A program made the translations under genes and the position numbers. From IMG/VR virus record IMGVR_UViG_3300005613_000009, positions 1-64,000 of that record: a DNA stretch of 64,000 nucleotides. One strand, 5' to 3'. Position 1 is the first letter of the stretch. Every line of letters begins with the position of its first letter. The notes under the pieces are model-generated. The model did no database searches. It saw nothing but the letters and a program-made list of their open reading frames with translations, and was not told where the DNA came from. Below, one piece after another: positions 61,775-64,000 of the stretch. The DNA is from a virus.

Positions 61775-62857
61775 TTATTCGATTGTCAATAATTCACCTT
61801 CTTGGTTGTAAGCATTTACTCGAATTTTGACTCTATGAGTTTCAACTGTTTTAGCATTTTCACCTATGCCAGTTGTTTGAGTATCTATAACTTTTCGAGT
61901 AGAGCCCCTAACAAGTAATGGATTTTCGCCGTTTTTGTCTGTAACAACTCCATTCATCAAACCACTAGCCAGTGCTTGAGCTAAATGTCCATATTTCATG
62001 GGCATAATTGGTCTTGTATTTACCTTATCAATTGTTTTCATGTTAAATTTGTTAACAAAATCTTCAATTAATCCATATTGTTTTATTTCATTAACAAGTT
62101 CGTTTGGATTAATTACGGTTGTGGAAAATAATATTTTTAATTTTCTTTGTTTATTTGATAAAATAGGAATATCATAATTGTTGTTTAACCACGATGTAAT
62201 GATATTTGGTGTAACCACTTCGTTTCGGCCACACTTAATTAAATATTGTTCAGATGATAAATTTCTTTCGATTTTTTGTTTAAGCTTTGCAAAAATTACA
62301 ACCTGTTTAAAACGATCATACAAGTCTGATGGAAACTGAAAAATTTTAATATTTTTGAAATTGTGAGAAAGAATACGTGCAATTCTTACAGAAATACGTA
62401 CCCGTGGAATAATATAGACCAATATTCCATCTGGTTTCAAATATCGGATTGAATCCTTAAGAAACGAAAGTTCGTAACGTTTAGATTGTTGGATATCCAT
62501 GTCTAAAGACATTGTTTGATCATCGTAAGGCGGATTTAGATACAAAAGATTAAATACACGATTGCTAATTCGAGTTTTCTTGTAATCCGTAATTAAACAA
62601 TGATCAATTATCTTTTTGGCGAGTTTACCGCGTTCAGGGCTAATTTCAATACCATAAGTCTCAATTTTCGCTATTGTTTTATCACGCAATAATTTTGCTA
62701 TATATGCTAATGGCTCACCATCTCCTACACATGGGTCTATTACCCGAATTAATCCATTAGAATCATTGAATTGACACTTAAGATATTTAGATATGGCTTC
62801 ATATATCGGTTTTGGTGTAGGATAAAAACCAGCTTTTGCTTGTGCTGCAAGCCTCAT
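61775..62857 (-). CDS. N6-adenine DNA methyltransferase (DUF6094-like)
   Basis: 360 residues from the ATG at 62857, just after AGGTG; a GTG at 62866 is an alternative. MRLAAQAKAGFYPTP is the DUF6094 opening. DPCVGDGE (41-48) is the SAM motif and NPPY (108-111) the catalytic motif of N6-adenine methylases. No restriction enzyme gene was seen, so self-protection or regulation is likely. A long leader with a hairpin and a candidate promoter lies upstream. Confidence 0.88.
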   Translation of the reverse strand: MRLAAQAKAGFYPTPKPIYEAISKYLKCQFNDSNGLIRVIDPCVGDGEPLAYIAKLLRDKTIAKIETYGIEISPERGKLAKKIIDHCLITDYKKTRISNRVFNLLYLNPPYDDQTMSLDMDIQQSKRYELSFLKDSIRYLKPDGILVYIIPRVRISVRIARILSHNFKNIKIFQFPSDLYDRFKQVVIFAKLKQKIERNLSSEQYLIKCGRNEVVTPNIITSWLNNNYDIPILSNKQRKLKILFSTTVINPNELVNEIKQYGLIEDFVNKFNMKTIDKVNTRPIMPMKYGHLAQALASGLMNGVVTDKNGENPLLVRGSTRKVIDTQTTGIGENAKTVETHRVKIRVNAYNQEGELLTIE

Positions 62858-62888
62858 TATATGCACCTATTTTAATGACTATTTTTTT

Positions 62889-62923
62889 TATTGGGATCAC
62901 CTACTTTTCAGTAGGCAATCCCT
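62889..62923. repeat. Imperfect palindrome upstream of the DNA methylase gene
   Basis: GGGAT..CCTAC-TTTTCA-GTAGG..ATCCC forms a two-part hairpin on either strand, 32 bases before the methylase start. It has no U-run after it, so it is not a terminator; an operator or mRNA leader hairpin is likely. Confidence 0.5.
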
Positions 62924-62947
62924 ATTGAAGGAGGATTTCACAAAAAA

Positions 62948-62962
62948 AACAGATAAAAAAAA
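62948..62962. repeat. Recurrent AACAGATAAAAAAAA motif, copy 5
   Basis: In the methylase leader, 91 bases before the start, identical to copies 1 and 2 through 15 bases. Confidence 0.55.
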
Positions 62963-63075
62963 GAAAAAATACCATTTTACTGCTTGACTTTAGCGATTGC
63001 ATTATACATAATAAATCATCCTTTTTTTTGTTGTGTTTTTCATCGTCAATGTTCTTTTTCAACCTTCTTCTACAT

Positions 63076-63112
63076 GAAAAAACCTCTTTGGCATTAACTT
63101 GTCAAAGAGGTT
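63076..63112 (-). terminator. Intrinsic terminator (probably bidirectional)
   Basis: AACCTCTTTG (63081-63090) pairs with CAAAGAGGTT (63103-63112), a perfect 10-bp stem with a 12-base loop. On the minus strand it is followed by a run of U (A-run at 63077-63082). On the plus strand TTCTTTTATT follows. It lies 8 bases after the stop of 63120-63518. Confidence 0.85.
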
Positions 63113-63119
63113 CTTTTAT

Positions 63120-63518
63120 TCAACTTATCGTTTTATTTGTAAATATTTTTTTTTCATATGGCATAAGTTCTGGTAGAAATGTTGATTTTGTGATATCTAC
63201 TTTGTAAAACCAATGAGTTACAAATAGTGTTTGGTTCAGGATTTCCCATGCTTTTAAAGTTTTTATTGCATTTGTATTTTCTCCTGTTTTTAATGCCTGA
63301 ATGGCCCTACCCTTGGCAATCTGACGTCCTTTACGTTTACATGGCTGATCCATATTGCTGCAAACAGCAATACCACGACTGTATGCTTGTCCGGATGACA
63401 ATAAACAAACTGTTACAATCGGACGATTTTTATTGTCTTTTAGATAATAGTAGATCTCATCGTCTATCTTAATATTATGATTATTGCCATTGTCTTTATA
63501 CCCTACGCCTTTTGCCAT
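63120..63518 (-). CDS. Hypothetical protein
   Basis: 132 residues. N-terminal ~60 residues are beta-rich (HNIKIDDEIYYYLKDNKNRP, IVTVCLLSSG). The centre is basic (KRKGRQIAKGRAIQALKTG). Not recognised. AAGGAG ribosome binding site; followed by a strong terminator, so it ends a transcription unit. Confidence 0.62.
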   Translation of the reverse strand: MAKGVGYKDNGNNHNIKIDDEIYYYLKDNKNRPIVTVCLLSSGQAYSRGIAVCSNMDQPCKRKGRQIAKGRAIQALKTGENTNAIKTLKAWEILNQTLFVTHWFYKVDITKSTFLPELMPYEKKIFTNKTIS

Positions 63519-63536
63519 TGTTTGTTCTCCTTTTTT

Positions 63537-63842
63537 TTAAGTATGTAACGACCAATGTGGAAAAGCAGGTGCATTTAATTCTACCGAAAAAGTTTCTTCG
63601 AACCCATGCAATATCATTCCACCGCTCAACACCAAGCTTTCACCGTTTCTGATAGTAAAGACAAAACTATTTTGTACGAAATCTTTTCCAAGAAACAATG
63701 TGCCATTGAGGTTCCTTCTGATATTGTTTAGACTTTTTAAACAATGAAAAAATGATTCCTTTGTGTCTCCACCAATTTTCCTTGCTAAATTCAAAGCTTC
63801 TTTAAAATGTTTCATGTCATGTATTACTGTTTTTTCATGCAT
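63537..63842 (-). CDS. DUF4120-like protein
   Basis: 101 residues. FHCLKSLNNIRRNLNGTLFL then FVQNSFVFTIRNGE, LSGGMILHG and FPHWSLHT at the end resemble the DUF4120 family as I recall it (a helix, then strands with a GGLIYHG core and a W-x-IHT end). AAGGGG ribosome binding site. Function unknown. Confidence 0.65.
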   Translation of the reverse strand: MHEKTVIHDMKHFKEALNLARKIGGDTKESFFHCLKSLNNIRRNLNGTLFLGKDFVQNSFVFTIRNGESLVLSGGMILHGFEETFSVELNAPAFPHWSLHT

Positions 63843-63886
63843 TTTTTAGACCCCTTTTTTTTGGAATAATAATGTTTATAGATTTA

Positions 63887-64000
63887 CTACCAATTAATTT
63901 GACGCATAACACTTTCAACTCGTTCTGGATTGATTTCGTTCGGGAATTTGGAAATAACATAATATAGTTTTTTACCTTCTGATGGAAATAACTCGATCAA
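63887..64000 (-). CDS. Partial hypothetical protein (5' end beyond window)
   Basis: The frame is open from the window edge to a TAG at 63887, 37 residues: LIELFPSEGKKLYYVISKFP then EINPERVESVMRQINW. Only the C-terminus is visible; too short to assign. Confidence 0.5.
   Translation of the reverse strand: MIELFPSEGKKLYYVISKFPNEINPERVESVMRQINW

Larger units (their letters stand above)
62867..63119. other. 253-base leader of the DNA methylase gene
   Basis: This gap holds, in minus-strand order, a terminator (63076-63112), a perfect TATAAT (63006-63001) without a good -35, a possible 10-codon leader peptide (ATG after AAAGGA, reading MYNAIAKVKQ) overlapping that box, the recurrent AACAGAT motif and a palindrome. 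No gene longer than about 13 codons is seen. Confidence 0.5.

Noticed and set aside
63590-63610. TTCGAACCC as part of a tRNA T-arm
   Set aside because: It is inside the DUF4120-like gene, and no acceptor or anticodon arms can be built around it. No tRNA was found in the window.

Overview
The window is a segment of a tailed double-stranded DNA phage (or a prophage of the same type). It shows a siphovirus-like set of genes: small and large terminase, portal, scaffold, HK97-fold capsid protein, head-tail connectors, tail tube protein, a frameshifted tail assembly chaperone, a giant tape measure protein and long repetitive fibres. No cellular housekeeping genes, rRNA, tRNA, integrase or lysis genes were seen, and CDSs are cut at both ends, so the genome continues past the window. 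DNA is AT-rich. Sec signal peptides and O-antigen-type sugar enzymes suggest a Gram-negative host, but the host cannot be named from the sequence. || LAYOUT. 1-35.1 kb, minus strand (read from high to low coordinates): scaffold, major capsid protein, cement-like protein, two tandem GT2-TPR glycosyltransferases, a small AT-hook-like protein, two proteins with signal peptides, head-tail connectors, a Com-like zinc ribbon, tail completion and terminator proteins, tail tube, chaperone with -1 frameshift, a 4039-residue tape measure, tail-tip protein, a 2128-residue fibre and further distal tail proteins. 35.1-35.45 kb: a divergent control region with inverted and direct repeats. 35.45-38.9 kb, plus strand: terminase small and large subunits and portal. 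38.9-49.4 kb, minus strand: nucleotide-sugar and glycosylation genes (GNAT, MazG-like, hexapeptide acyltransferase, asparagine-synthase-like PP-loop enzyme, DegT aminotransferase, methyltransferase, three related GT-B-like glycosyltransferases, radical SAM/SPASM protein, WbpB/WlbA-like dehydrogenase) with HTH regulators. 49.4-64 kb, minus strand: replication, recombination and DNA metabolism (RHH regulator with operator, DUF3150, Ycf46-like AAA ATPase, DnaC-like loader, annealing-type protein, Cas4/RecB-like nuclease, DUF1257 and DUF2997 proteins, SNF2-like helicase, RadC, DUF6094 adenine methylase) plus small unknown proteins. || HOW IT FITS TOGETHER. The structural operon carries unusual RNA-level control signals. 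A short hairpin with a compensatory base change recurs just upstream of the capsid gene, the tail tube gene and the chaperone gene. At the first two it contains a sequence complementary to that gene's own Shine-Dalgarno. At capsid and chaperone its 3' arm overlaps the 5' arm of an intrinsic terminator. A compact, GC-rich, doubly pseudoknotted structure lies in the chaperone leader. A Com-like zinc ribbon, whose Mu homologue is an RNA-binding translational regulator, is encoded in the same operon. These RNA signals, with the phage-borne amino-uronic-acid/uronamide gene set, are the most novel parts of the window. Gene calls rest on motifs and remembered family features only; no database search was run.
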